DNA of 42,463 bases from Trueperaceae bacterium (GTDB lineage Bacteria > Deinococcota > Deinococci > Deinococcales > Trueperaceae): contig SLRS01000050.1 of NCBI GenBank assembly GCA_007130855.1, forward strand, positions 1-42,463, written 5' to 3'. Position numbers and translations under genes: made by a program. Under the pieces are notes generated by a model that was not told where the DNA came from, searched no databases, and worked only from the letters and a program-made list of their open reading frames with translations. This document shows positions 16,795 to 25,570 of the stretch, in pieces; position 1 is the stretch's first letter; the number at the start of each line of letters is the position of its first letter.

Positions 16795-17866
16795 GGCCCG
16801 GGCGTTCGCGGTGCGTTCGCGGACGGACCTGGGCGAGCCGATCCTCTCGGTGCGCGGGCTCAAGACCCACTTCGTGATGGACGAAGGCACGGTCCGTGCC
16901 GTCGACGGCGTCAGCTTCGACGTCCATCCCGGCGAGGTGGTCGGTATCGTCGGGGAGAGTGGTTGCGGCAAGAGCGTGGCGCTGAAGTCGGTGCTGCGGC
17001 TGATCCAGAAGCCCGGCAGGATCGTCGCCGGTGAGATCATGTACCGACGCCCCGGTCGCAACGGGGCACGACCCGAACTCGAGCTCGACCTCGCCACACT
17101 GCCGCCGCTCGGGCGGCGCATCCGCCAGATCCGCGGCGGCGACATCGCGCTGATCCCGCAGGAGCCGATGGCCTCGTTCAGCCCGCTCCACACCATCGGC
17201 GACCAGATCGTCGAGGCCATCCGTCTGCACGACCCCATGTCCGTGGCCGACGCACGCAAGCTGGCGATCGCCAAGCTGCGCGAAGTGGGCATGCCCAGTC
17301 CCGAGCAACGCTTCAGGGCCTACTCCTGGCAGCTCTCCGGCGGCTTGCGCCAGCGCGCGATCATCGCCATGGCGCTGTCGTGCAACCCAGCGATCCTCGT
17401 CGCCGACGAGCCGACCACCGCCATCGACGTCACCACCCAGGCGCAGGTGTTGCAGTTGCTGCGGGTGCTGCAGCAGGAGCATGGTTCGGCCATCGTGTTC
17501 ATCACCCACGACCTGGGCGTGATCGCGCAGCTCGCCGACCACGTGGTGGTCATGTACCTGGGCCGCGTGATGGAGCAGGGGCCGGTGCGCTCCATCTTCC
17601 ACACGCCCCGTCACCCGTACACCCGGGCGCTGCTCCAGAGCGTGCCCAGCGTGCACTCGGAGGCGCGCGTGCAGCTCCCGACCATCGCCGGCGGCATTCC
17701 CCACCCGCTCTATCGGCCGCCTGGCTGCCCATTCCACCCGCGCTGCCCCGACGCCATGCCCGGTACGTGCGACGTCAGGGTGCCGGCGATGGTGGACGAC
17801 GGCAGCGGGCAGCCGGTGGCCTGCTTCTTGCATCACGACGTGGCCGAGGCCGACGATGGCGCCTGA
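16766..17866 (+). CDS. ABC transporter ATPase, DppD/OppD type
   Basis: Cytoplasmic ATPase of 366 residues that powers the importer with its partner downstream. Walker A is GESGCGKS, the signature LSGGLRQR, Walker [13 protein letters not shown] and the switch His in FITHDLGV. The C-terminal oligopeptide-ATPase extension has the Cys-rich [13 protein letters not shown] motif, which in relatives can hold an iron-sulfur cluster. GTG at 16766, with GGAG 9 bases upstream, or ATG at 16769 may start it. The difference is one residue. It overlaps the second permease gene and the next ATPase gene (11 bases). Confidence 0.95.
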   Translation: MMQQTPTVPEARAFAVRSRTDLGEPILSVRGLKTHFVMDEGTVRAVDGVSFDVHPGEVVGIVGESGCGKSVALKSVLRLIQKPGRIVAGEIMYRRPGRNGARPELELDLATLPPLGRRIRQIRGGDIALIPQEPMASFSPLHTIGDQIVEAIRLHDPMSVADARKLAIAKLREVGMPSPEQRFRAYSWQLSGGLRQRAIIAMALSCNPAILVADEPTTAIDVTTQAQVLQLLRVLQQEHGSAIVFITHDLGVIAQLADHVVVMYLGRVMEQGPVRSIFHTPRHPYTRALLQSVPSVHSEARVQLPTIAGGIPHPLYRPPGCPFHPRCPDAMPGTCDVRVPAMVDDGSGQPVACFLHHDVAEADDGA

Positions 17867-19049
17867 GACCACGCCGCTGCCGGCCGCGAGGCCGATCGCG
17901 CGGTCCGCCGACGCGACCGGGGTCGACGAGTCCCGGGCCCCACTGCTCGAGGTCCGCAACCTGCGCAAGCACTTCCCCATCAAGGGCGGCTTCCTGCAGC
18001 GCACCGTCGGTCTGGTCAAGGCCGTCGACGACGTCAGCTTCAAGGTCTTCGACGGCGAGATCCTGAGCCTGGTCGGCGAGAGCGGCTGCGGCAAGACCAC
18101 CACCGCGCGCTGCGTCATCCGCGCGATCGACCCGACCTCCGGCGAGGTGCTCTTCCGGCGCGCGGACGGCGACGTGGTGGACGTGGCCAAGCTGCGCGAC
18201 AAGCAGTTGCGGCCGATCTGGCGCGACATGCAGATGATCTTCCAGGATCCTTTCGGCTCGCTGAACCCGCGCAAGAATCTGCTCGACATCATCGGCGAGC
18301 CGATGTTCGTGCAGGGCGTGCGCAGTCGCCAGAAGCGCATGGACCGGGTCGCCGAGCTCCTCAACCTCGTCGGCCTGCGTCCCGAGTACATGCACCGCTA
18401 CCCGCACGCGTTCAGCGGCGGGCAGCGTCAACGCATCGTGATCGCGCGGGCCCTCACGCTCGAGCCACGGCTGGTGATCGCCGACGAGGCGGTCTCGGCC
18501 CTCGACGTGTCGGTGCAGGCCCAGATCCTGAACCTGCTGCTCGACTTGCAGCGGCGCTTGGAGCTCTCCTACTTGTTCGTGGCCCACGACCTCAGCATCG
18601 TGAAGCACATCAGCCATCGGGTGGCGGTCATGTACGTGGGCAAGGTGGTCGAGCTGGCGCGGACCGACGCGCTGTTCACGCGGCCCAAGCACCCGTACAC
18701 GTCGGCGCTGCTCGCCGCGGTGCCGGTGCCCGACCCGGACCAGCGCGCCGCGCTCCAGGGTCTGCCGGGCGAGGTCGCCAACCCCGCCGCCCCGCCACCG
18801 GGTTGCTACTTCCATCCCCGCTGCCCGTTCGCGGTCGAGGTCTGCAAGCATGAGCCGCCGCCGCTGCGCGAGGTCGAACCCGACCACTTCGTCGCCTGCC
18901 ACCGCGCCGAGGAACTCACCCTCGACGGGATCGGCGAGCTCGAGTCCGCACTCCGGCCGCGCCCCGACGTTCCCGGGGCGACTCCGGAGGCCCCACCGCC
19001 AGCGCCGCCCGACGTGCCCACGCCGCCGAGCCGCGAAGTCCCGTCGTGA
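17856..19049 (+). CDS. ABC transporter ATPase, DppF/OppF type
   Basis: Second ATPase of the importer, 397 residues. Walker A GESGCGKT, Q-loop FQDPFGSLNPR, signature FSGGQRQR and Walker B VIADEAVSALD are present. The Walker B carries Ala where most relatives have Pro (DEPVSALD), a mild variation. The Cys motif PPGCYFHPRCPF follows. Residues from about 350 onward form a Pro-rich, low-complexity tail not needed for ATPase function. The ATG at 17856 lies inside the end of the previous gene, and the stop overlaps the nagA start (GTGA). Confidence 0.95.
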   Translation: MAPETTPLPAARPIARSADATGVDESRAPLLEVRNLRKHFPIKGGFLQRTVGLVKAVDDVSFKVFDGEILSLVGESGCGKTTTARCVIRAIDPTSGEVLFRRADGDVVDVAKLRDKQLRPIWRDMQMIFQDPFGSLNPRKNLLDIIGEPMFVQGVRSRQKRMDRVAELLNLVGLRPEYMHRYPHAFSGGQRQRIVIARALTLEPRLVIADEAVSALDVSVQAQILNLLLDLQRRLELSYLFVAHDLSIVKHISHRVAVMYVGKVVELARTDALFTRPKHPYTSALLAAVPVPDPDQRAALQGLPGEVANPAAPPPGCYFHPRCPFAVEVCKHEPPPLREVEPDHFVACHRAEELTLDGIGELESALRPRPDVPGATPEAPPPAPPDVPTPPSREVPS

Positions 19050-20260
19050 GCGCCTGGCTCGCGCCGGAGGCGCGTCTCGCGCTGCTCGGGGGCCGCTTGG
19101 TGTTGCCGGCTGGCGTGGTCGACGGGCAGGCGTTGCTGCTTCGCGGCGGCTCGATCGAGGCCGTTGCGGCGGAAGCGGAGCTCGGCGAGGCCGTGCCCCG
19201 CGTCGACCTCGGCGGCGCCTACGTCACCCCCGGCCTCATCGACCTCCATACCCACGGGGCGCTGCAGGCTTCGTTCCTCGACGGCAGCGACGAGGCCTTC
19301 GCGCGCATCCTCGAGGAGCAGGCGCGCCACGGCGTGAGCGGCGTGCTGGCCACCACCTCGACGGCCACCATGGCGGCGATCCTGGCGGCGCTGGAGCGGA
19401 CCCGCGCCTGGCTGAGCGGTGACCGACCCGGCGCACGGCTGCTCGGCGCCCACGTCGAGGGACCGTACTTCGCCGCGGCGCAGGCGGGCGCGCAAGACCT
19501 CACTCACTTGCGTAACCCGGACGACGGCTCCGTCGACGAGCTGCTGGCGTTCGCCGATGCGATCCGCCTCATCAGCTTCGCGCCGGAACTCCCCGGCGCC
19601 ATCGAGCTGACCCGGCGCGCCGTGGCACTGGGCATCGTGGCCGCCGCCGGCCACTCCGAGGCCACCGACGTCGAGCTCGCCGAGTGCCAAGCGTGGGGGA
19701 TGCGCCACGTGATCCACCTGTGGAGCGGGCAGTCGACCACGCGCCGCGACGGTCCCTGGCGGCGGCCGGGCCTGCTCGAGGCGACGCTGGCGTCCGACGG
19801 CCTGAGTGCCGAGCTGATCGCCGACGGCAAGCACCTCCCTCCGACGCTGCTGCGTCTCGCCTGGCGCGCCCTCGGTCCGAACCGAGCCTGTCTGGTGTCG
19901 GACGCGACCCCCGGTGCCGGCCTGCCCGAAGGCGCCCACTTCACCTTGGGCGAGATGACCTACGAGGTCGCCGACGGTGTCGGCATGATGCCCGACCGCA
20001 GCGGCTTCGCCGGCAGCACCACCTTCCTCGACGGGATGCTGCGGGTGATGACCGAGCAGGTGGGCGTCCCGCTGGCCGAGGCGGTGCGCATGGCCAGCCT
20101 GACGCCCGCCTGCGTCATCGGTCTCGAGCGGCGCAAGGGCAGCCTCGAGGCCGGCAAGGATGCCGACCTGGCGCTGTTCGAGCCCGACCTGACCCCGCGC
20201 TGCACCGTGATCGACGGCCGCGTCGTCAGCGGCCGCCTGACGAGAGGAGCCAGACCATGA
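19046..20260 (+). CDS. nagA: N-acetylglucosamine-6-phosphate deacetylase family
   Basis: Amidohydrolase-fold protein of 404 residues resembling NagA, which removes acetate from N-acetylhexosamine 6-phosphate. Metal and active-site features are DLHTHG (about 68-73), HVEGPY, AGHSEAT and the Asp of SDATPGAG. The usual HLFNAM/HLYNAM element is HLWSGQS, so this is a divergent member with a possibly different sugar or phosphate pocket. The GTG start at 19046 is coupled to the ATPase gene, and the end overlaps nagB (ATGA). With NagB next door the amino-sugar role is likely. Alternative substrates such as N-acetylgalactosamine 6-phosphate remain open. Confidence 0.82.
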   Translation: MSAWLAPEARLALLGGRLVLPAGVVDGQALLLRGGSIEAVAAEAELGEAVPRVDLGGAYVTPGLIDLHTHGALQASFLDGSDEAFARILEEQARHGVSGVLATTSTATMAAILAALERTRAWLSGDRPGARLLGAHVEGPYFAAAQAGAQDLTHLRNPDDGSVDELLAFADAIRLISFAPELPGAIELTRRAVALGIVAAAGHSEATDVELAECQAWGMRHVIHLWSGQSTTRRDGPWRRPGLLEATLASDGLSAELIADGKHLPPTLLRLAWRALGPNRACLVSDATPGAGLPEGAHFTLGEMTYEVADGVGMMPDRSGFAGSTTFLDGMLRVMTEQVGVPLAEAVRMASLTPACVIGLERRKGSLEAGKDADLALFEPDLTPRCTVIDGRVVSGRLTRGARP

Positions 20261-21030
20261 CCCCTACGCCGATCCGTGAGCTGCACGTCGAGCAGCTCCC
20301 CATTCGCGTCTACGCCAGTGAGGACGAGCTCGGGCGCGCTGCCGCGGCCGACATGGCTGCGCTGCTGCGCGAGGCCGTCGACCTGCGCGGCGAGGCCAAC
20401 GTCATCCTCGCCACCGGCAACTCGCAGCTCGCCTTCCTGCGCGCGCTGCGCGCCGATCCCGACGTCCCCTGGGAGCGCACCCGGGTGTTCCACATGGACG
20501 AGTACGTGGGCATCGACCCCGAGCACCGCGCCAGCTTCCCGCGCTTCTTGCGCGAGCACCTGCTCAACCACGTGCGCGCCCACGAGTTCTTCGCGATGGC
20601 GGGCGACCCCGACCAGGTCGACACCATCTGCCGTGACTACGAGCGCCAGCTGCGTCAGCACCCGGCCGACGCCGTCGCGCTCGGCTTCGGCGAGAATGGG
20701 CACATCGCCTTCAACGACCCGCCCTACGCCGATTTCGACGACCCGGTCTGGGTCAAGCCGGTGCAGCTCGACGAGGTCAGCCGCAAGCAGCAGCATGGCG
20801 AGGGGCACTTCGACACGCTCGCGGAGGTCCCGACGCACGCCATCACGCTGACGATCCCGGCGCTGCTCGCTGCCAAGCGGGTGCTGTGCATCGTCCCGGA
20901 GTCGCGCAAGGCCGCGGCCGTTCGCGCCTGCTTGCGCGAGCCGGTGTCGGCGGAGCGGCCCGGCTCGATCCTGCGCCGAGTGGAGCACGCCACCCTCTAC
21001 CTCGACCCCGATTCGGCGGCACTGGTCTGA
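20257..21030 (+). CDS. nagB: Glucosamine-6-phosphate deaminase family
   Basis: Protein of 257 residues in the NagB/sugar isomerase family, which turns glucosamine 6-phosphate into fructose 6-phosphate plus ammonia. Seen are VFHMDEYVGID (about 76-86) and GFGENGHIAFNDPP with catalytic Asp, Glu and His. The ATG at 20257 overlaps the nagA stop and has GAGAGGAG upstream, which defines the start. A longer frame into nagA has no ribosome site. A galactosamine-6-phosphate deaminase (AgaS-like role) cannot be excluded. Confidence 0.85.
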   Translation: MTPTPIRELHVEQLPIRVYASEDELGRAAAADMAALLREAVDLRGEANVILATGNSQLAFLRALRADPDVPWERTRVFHMDEYVGIDPEHRASFPRFLREHLLNHVRAHEFFAMAGDPDQVDTICRDYERQLRQHPADAVALGFGENGHIAFNDPPYADFDDPVWVKPVQLDEVSRKQQHGEGHFDTLAEVPTHAITLTIPALLAAKRVLCIVPESRKAAAVRACLREPVSAERPGSILRRVEHATLYLDPDSAALV

Positions 21031-21050
21031 CCGACGGCGCGGCGCTGAGC

Positions 21051-22559
21051 ATGCCCGAGCGACCGAACGTGGTGGTGATCATGGCCGACCAGATGAAGGC
21101 CAGCGCCAGTCACGTCTACGGCAACCGGTTCTGCACGACCCCTAGCCTCGCGCGCCTGGCGCGCATGGGTACCACCTTCGACCGGGCCTATACGCCACAG
21201 CCGCTGTGCGTGCCGGCGCGCGTGTCGCTGTGGACCGGGCGTTGGCCCCACGCGCACGGCGCGCGGCTGAACGAGACGCCGATGCCGGCCGGCGAACGAC
21301 ACGCGTTTCGCATCTGGCACGAGGCGGGCTACAGCCTGGGTCTGATCGGCAAGAACCACTGCTTCCACGACGCCGCCGATCTGGCGCTCTTCGACATCTG
21401 GTGCGAGATCGGCCACGAGGGTCTGGCGCCCGGAGCGCAGCCGCGCGGCATGCCGTGGGTGCGGCCCGTGGCGGCGATCGCTGCCGCGCACGCCGAGCGC
21501 CGCGCCATGCCGCGGCAGGCCGCGGCGGTCTCGTACGCGCGCAGCGACGTCGACCCGCGCGACGCCTCGAGCGGCCTCATCGCCGCCCAGACCGAGGCGT
21601 ACCTCGAGCGCCAGGCCGCCGTGGAGCGGCCGTTCGCGCTGTGGGTCTCGTTCCCCGACCCCCATACCCCCTACCAGGTGCCGCACGCCTACGCCGAGCT
21701 GGTGCCGCCTGCCACGGTCGAGCTGCCCAGCGCGCCCGATCCCGACGCCGCCGACCTGCCGGAGCGCACCCGGGTGCTGCGACAGCTGCTCGGCATCGAC
21801 GACGCCTCCGAGGAGGATCGGCGCGCGCTCGTGGCCACCTACCACGCGATGGTGCGCTTCGTCGACGAGGGCGTGGGCCGCATCCTCGACGCCTTGGAGC
21901 GGACCGGCCTGGCGCGGCGCACGGTGGTGGTGTTCTGCTCCGACCACGGCGACTTCGCCGGTGAGCACGGCATGACGCGCAAGGGTGGGGCGTTCTACGA
22001 CTGCTTGGTACGGGTCCCGCTGCTCGTGGCGTGGCCCGGTCGCCTCCCCGCCGGCGCCGTCGACGACTCACCGGTCAACCTGGTCGACTTGGTGCCGACC
22101 TTGCTGCGGCTGCAGGGGCTCGCCGCCCCGGCGGCCATGCAGGGTCGGCCGCTCCCCACGGTGACCGAGGCCGCGCCGCGAGAGGCGACCTTCGCGGAGT
22201 ACGGCGCCGGCGGGGCGCCATGTACCCGGGCAGACCTCGCGGCGCTCGCCGAGCCGCGCGGCTTGGAGGCGGCCAAGGCCACCCTGCGCTGGCGCGAGGC
22301 CGAGGGTCGCCGCAAGATGGTGCGCACCCGCCGGCACAAGCTCGTGACCGACCCGATGGGCGACCTCGACGAGCTCTACGACTTGGAGGCCGACCCGGGC
22401 GAGCTGCGCAACCTGGCGCGCGTGCCGGGCTACGAGACGCTGATTGCCGACCTGCGTGCCAGGCTCTTCGCCTGGGCCGTGACGACCGAGGATGCGCGAG
22501 CGTTGCCGCTGCCCGAGCCGGCACCGGAGCGCAGTGAGAGGAGCCGAGCGACCACATGA
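21051..22559 (+). CDS. Type I sulfatase (Cys-type), no signal peptide
   Basis: A 502-residue alkaline-phosphatase-fold sulfatase. The N-terminal strand NVVVIMADQ holds metal ligands. Cys53 in PLCVPARVSLWTGR fits CxPxR, the signal for conversion to formylglycine, and the second metal site is CSDHGDFAGEHGM. The protein starts directly with the catalytic domain, so no export signal is visible and it should act in the cytoplasm on imported sulfated sugar. ATG 21051 has only a weak ribosome site. No maturase (FGE or anSME) is in the window. The stop overlaps the cupin start. Phosphonate or phosphate ester hydrolases share this fold, so sulfate specificity is inferred from motif and neighbours. Confidence 0.87.
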   Translation: MPERPNVVVIMADQMKASASHVYGNRFCTTPSLARLARMGTTFDRAYTPQPLCVPARVSLWTGRWPHAHGARLNETPMPAGERHAFRIWHEAGYSLGLIGKNHCFHDAADLALFDIWCEIGHEGLAPGAQPRGMPWVRPVAAIAAAHAERRAMPRQAAAVSYARSDVDPRDASSGLIAAQTEAYLERQAAVERPFALWVSFPDPHTPYQVPHAYAELVPPATVELPSAPDPDAADLPERTRVLRQLLGIDDASEEDRRALVATYHAMVRFVDEGVGRILDALERTGLARRTVVVFCSDHGDFAGEHGMTRKGGAFYDCLVRVPLLVAWPGRLPAGAVDDSPVNLVDLVPTLLRLQGLAAPAAMQGRPLPTVTEAAPREATFAEYGAGGAPCTRADLAALAEPRGLEAAKATLRWREAEGRRKMVRTRRHKLVTDPMGDLDELYDLEADPGELRNLARVPGYETLIADLRARLFAWAVTTEDARALPLPEPAPERSERSRATT

Positions 22560-22987
22560 GATACGTGTTCCCGACCACCAAGACGACGCGCTACCGCTTC
22601 CCCACCCACACCAACGAGCTGGTGATGGACCGCGCCGAGGCCAGCGCCAGCGAGTGCTTCATCAGCGTGATGGAGCCGGGCGAGGCCCCGCCCTTGCACC
22701 AGCACGACGACACCGAGCAGGTGTTCTACGTGCTCTCGGGGAAGGGACGGCTCGAGACCGGTGAGGGTGCCGAGGACCAGGGCCTGATCGAGCCCGGCGA
22801 CCTCGTGCGCATCCCGCCCGGCACGCTCCACCGGGTGGCGTGCGTGGGCGCCGAGCCGCTGCGGTACCTGGTGGTGGATTGCTTCCCTGGCGGCCGGCCG
22901 CAGGCCGAACCGACCTGGGAGTCGCACGTTCGCGTGGTCTGCGCCGAGCAGGGCTGGTCGTTCGACGAGGTCCGGCAGAGCGGCTGA
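22556..22987 (+). CDS. Small cupin protein
   Basis: A 143-residue single-domain cupin. Motif 1 is PPLHQHDDTEQVFYVLSGKG, with two His and the Glu expected to bind metal, and motif 2 is PGDLVRIPPGTLHRV with the third His. The ATG overlaps the sulfatase stop (ATGA), so it belongs to the operon. Small cupins of this kind include sugar isomerases, epimerases and sugar-binding regulators. The sequence does not tell which. A role on a carbohydrate intermediate is likely from position only. Confidence 0.8.
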   Translation: MRYVFPTTKTTRYRFPTHTNELVMDRAEASASECFISVMEPGEAPPLHQHDDTEQVFYVLSGKGRLETGEGAEDQGLIEPGDLVRIPPGTLHRVACVGAEPLRYLVVDCFPGGRPQAEPTWESHVRVVCAEQGWSFDEVRQSG

Positions 22988-23017
22988 CGACGGCCGCTCG
23001 ACGGAAGGAGGGTGCCG

Positions 23018-24148
23018 GTGAGGATCACCGCGCTCGAGACGTTCATCTTGCACGTGCCGGTCAGCGGCGGCGCCATCGCCGACGGGAGCCATCGGGTCGC
23101 CCACTGGGGGGCACCCGGGGTGGCGATCCATACCGACGCGGGGCTCATCGGGACGGGTTACACGGGTACGCATGCCCACCTCGCGAGCGACCGCATGATC
23201 ACGAGCTGCATCGAGGAGGCCTTCGGCCCGCTGCTGATCGGCTGCGATCCGCGCGAGGTCCGTGCGCTCTGGACACGCCTCCAGCGCCACCCGCCGCTCC
23301 AGTGGGTGGGCCGTGCGGGCATCACCCACTTGGCGCACGCGGCGATCGATGTCGCCCTCTGGGACCTCAAGGCGCAGGCCGCCGGGGAGCCGCTCTGGCG
23401 CCTCTTGGGCGGCGCGGCCGACCAGCGCCTGGAGGCCTACGACACCGACGGCGGCTGGCTCGATCGCAGCGACGAGCAGCTCGTCGCCGAGACCGAGTCG
23501 CGCTTGGCGCAGGGGTACCGGGCGGTCAAGATCAAAGTCGGCAGTCGTGACGTGCGCGGGCGCCTCGACCCGGCGCGTGACCTGCAGCGGGTGGCGTCGG
23601 TGCGCGCGGCGTTGCCGGCTGACGGGCGGCTGATGGTCGACGCGAACGGCGCCTGGGACCTGGCGACCGCGCTCGAGGCCGGCCGGGCGCTGGCCGATCT
23701 CGGCGTCGCGTGGCTGGAGGAGCCCATCTGGTACGACGACGTGCCGGGCCATGCCCGCCTGGCTCGCGAGCTCACGACGCCCATCGCGCTCGGCGAGCAG
23801 CTCTACACCCTCGACGCGTTCCGCGACTTCATCGCTGCCGGCGCGGTGCACTACGTCCAAGCCGACGCCGTGCGGCTCGCGGGCGTCACCGAGTGGTGGC
23901 GGGTGGCCGAGCTCGCGCACGCGCACCACCTGCCGGTGGTGCCGCACATCGGCGACATGATGCAGGTCCACCTGCACCTGGCGCTGGCGCATCCGGCCTG
24001 CACGCTGCTCGAGCACATTCCCTGGATGCGCGAGTGCTTCGTCGAGAGCGCCAATGTGGTGGACGGCAGCTTCGCGGTGCCGCAGCGGCCCGGCGCGGGA
24101 ACGGCGCTGCGCGCGGACGCGCTGGAGCGCTTCGGCGTCGGACGATGA
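23018..24148 (+). CDS. Enolase-superfamily (mandelate racemase-type) enzyme 1
   Basis: A 376-residue mandelate racemase/muconate-lactonising-type enzyme. The barrel has catalytic KIK (AVKIKVGS, about 170), metal ligands Asp (MVDANGAW), Glu (WLEEP) and Glu (LGEQ), and a complete Asp-His dyad (QADAVRLAG and PHIGD). Such enzymes dehydrate or epimerise sugar acids, so an acid-sugar dehydratase role is the best guess. GTG 23018 is chosen because AAGGAGG ends 6 bases before it; the in-frame GTG at 23012 would touch the ribosome site. It follows the cupin gene by 30 bases within the long operon. Confidence 0.85.
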   Translation: MRITALETFILHVPVSGGAIADGSHRVAHWGAPGVAIHTDAGLIGTGYTGTHAHLASDRMITSCIEEAFGPLLIGCDPREVRALWTRLQRHPPLQWVGRAGITHLAHAAIDVALWDLKAQAAGEPLWRLLGGAADQRLEAYDTDGGWLDRSDEQLVAETESRLAQGYRAVKIKVGSRDVRGRLDPARDLQRVASVRAALPADGRLMVDANGAWDLATALEAGRALADLGVAWLEEPIWYDDVPGHARLARELTTPIALGEQLYTLDAFRDFIAAGAVHYVQADAVRLAGVTEWWRVAELAHAHHLPVVPHIGDMMQVHLHLALAHPACTLLEHIPWMRECFVESANVVDGSFAVPQRPGAGTALRADALERFGVGR

Positions 24149-25570
24149 GTGGGCGCGGTCGGTGAGCAGAGCAGGGCCACGTGCACCGCAGCCTCCCTGA
24201 TGCGCGCCCCGGCAGTCGGCGGATCGTCGCTGAGCGGCACGCTGGTGCTGCGCCAGTGGTCGCCGCTCGCCCTGAGTTGGCTGTTCATGACGGCCGAGTT
24301 GGTGATCGTGGTGGCGGTGATCGCGCGCTTGGACGATCCCGAGGTGCAGCTCGCCGCCTGGGGCGTGGTGTTCGCGATCGCCACCGTGATCCAGTCGCCG
24401 GCCACCGCGCTGCTGCCCGCCTCGACCGCGTTGGCGCGCGACTGGCCCTCGTTCCGACGGCTTCGCAGCTTCGCGCTCGCGGTCCTGCTGACGCTGACCA
24501 CGCTGCATGCGCTGCTCGTCCTGACACCGCTGTACGACCTGCTGCTCCTGGGCGCGATGGGCATTCCCCAGGAGGTGGTGGCCGCCGCCCGCTGGGCGCT
24601 GGTGGCGATGGTGCCTTGGTCGTTCGGGACCGGCTACCGCCGTTTCCTGCAGGGCGCGATCATCCGTGCCGGCTTCAGCGCGGTGGTGATATGGGGAACC
24701 GTCGTCCGACTGGGCGTGAGCGTGACGCTGTTGGTGGCCGGCGCGGCCCTGGAGCTGCTGCCGGGCGCCCAGCTGGCGGGGAGCGCGATCATCGTCGGCG
24801 TGCTGGCCGAGATGCTGTTCGTCCGTTGGCGTGCCGGCGTGCTGCTACCGCGCCACCTCGAGCCAGGCGGCGAGGCCTCCGCGACGCTCTCGCCCCGGCG
24901 CTTCGCGGCGTTCTACTCGCCCCTGGTGGTGATGACGCTGCTCTCGATGCTGGTGCAGACCCTGGTGACCGCGGTGTTGGGACGCATGCCGCGGCCGCTC
25001 GAGTCGTTGGCGGTATGGCCGGCGGTGTTCGGCTTCCTGGTGCTGTGGCAGAGCCCGGCGCTCGCCTACACCGAGGTGGTCATCAGCCTGCTCCAGCGCC
25101 CGGGCGCGGTGGCCACGCTGCGCCGCTTCACCTGGTGGCTCGCCGGCCTGGTGAGCCTCGGACTCGCCGCAGCCGTGGCGACCCCACTGGCCGGGTTCTG
25201 GTATCGGGGCGTGATGGGCCTGCCGGCCACGCTCGTCGAGCTGGCGATCTTCGCCACCGCGCTGGCGCTGGCGCTGCCGGGCTTACGCGTGCTCCACAGC
25301 TGGTTCCAAGGCGTCATCGTGGCCGGTGAGCGCACGCGCGGGATCTTCGAGTCGGTGGTGGTGTTCCTGGCCGTGGTCGCGCTCGTGCTGGCGCTGGGTG
25401 TCGCCTGGGGCGGTGCCCCAGGCGTCTACGTGGGCACCGTCGCGACGCTGCTCGGCATGGCGGCGCAGACCGCATGGCTGGCGCTACGTGCGGCCCCGAT
25501 GCTCAGGTTGCGGGTGGCTGCCGAGGCGCCGGTGCCGGCCTCTGGGCCGGACAGGAGGAGGAATCGATGA
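24149..25570 (+). CDS. Multispanning membrane protein, MATE/MOP-like
   Basis: About 473 residues with roughly twelve hydrophobic segments and short loops. It looks like a member of the MATE/flippase (MOP) superfamily, with a GYRRFLQG loop followed by a VVRLG helix that I associate with MATE-like proteins including the ANKH branch. The assignment is tentative. It may export a substrate or by-product, or be a secondary carrier for sugar acids or sulfate. GTG 24149 directly follows the previous stop and ATG 24200 is the alternative; neither has a strong ribosome site. Its 3' end carries AGGAGGAG and overlaps the next sulfatase start (ATGA). Confidence 0.6.
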   Translation: MGAVGEQSRATCTAASLMRAPAVGGSSLSGTLVLRQWSPLALSWLFMTAELVIVVAVIARLDDPEVQLAAWGVVFAIATVIQSPATALLPASTALARDWPSFRRLRSFALAVLLTLTTLHALLVLTPLYDLLLLGAMGIPQEVVAAARWALVAMVPWSFGTGYRRFLQGAIIRAGFSAVVIWGTVVRLGVSVTLLVAGAALELLPGAQLAGSAIIVGVLAEMLFVRWRAGVLLPRHLEPGGEASATLSPRRFAAFYSPLVVMTLLSMLVQTLVTAVLGRMPRPLESLAVWPAVFGFLVLWQSPALAYTEVVISLLQRPGAVATLRRFTWWLAGLVSLGLAAAVATPLAGFWYRGVMGLPATLVELAIFATALALALPGLRVLHSWFQGVIVAGERTRGIFESVVVFLAVVALVLALGVAWGGAPGVYVGTVATLLGMAAQTAWLALRAAPMLRLRVAAEAPVPASGPDRRRNR

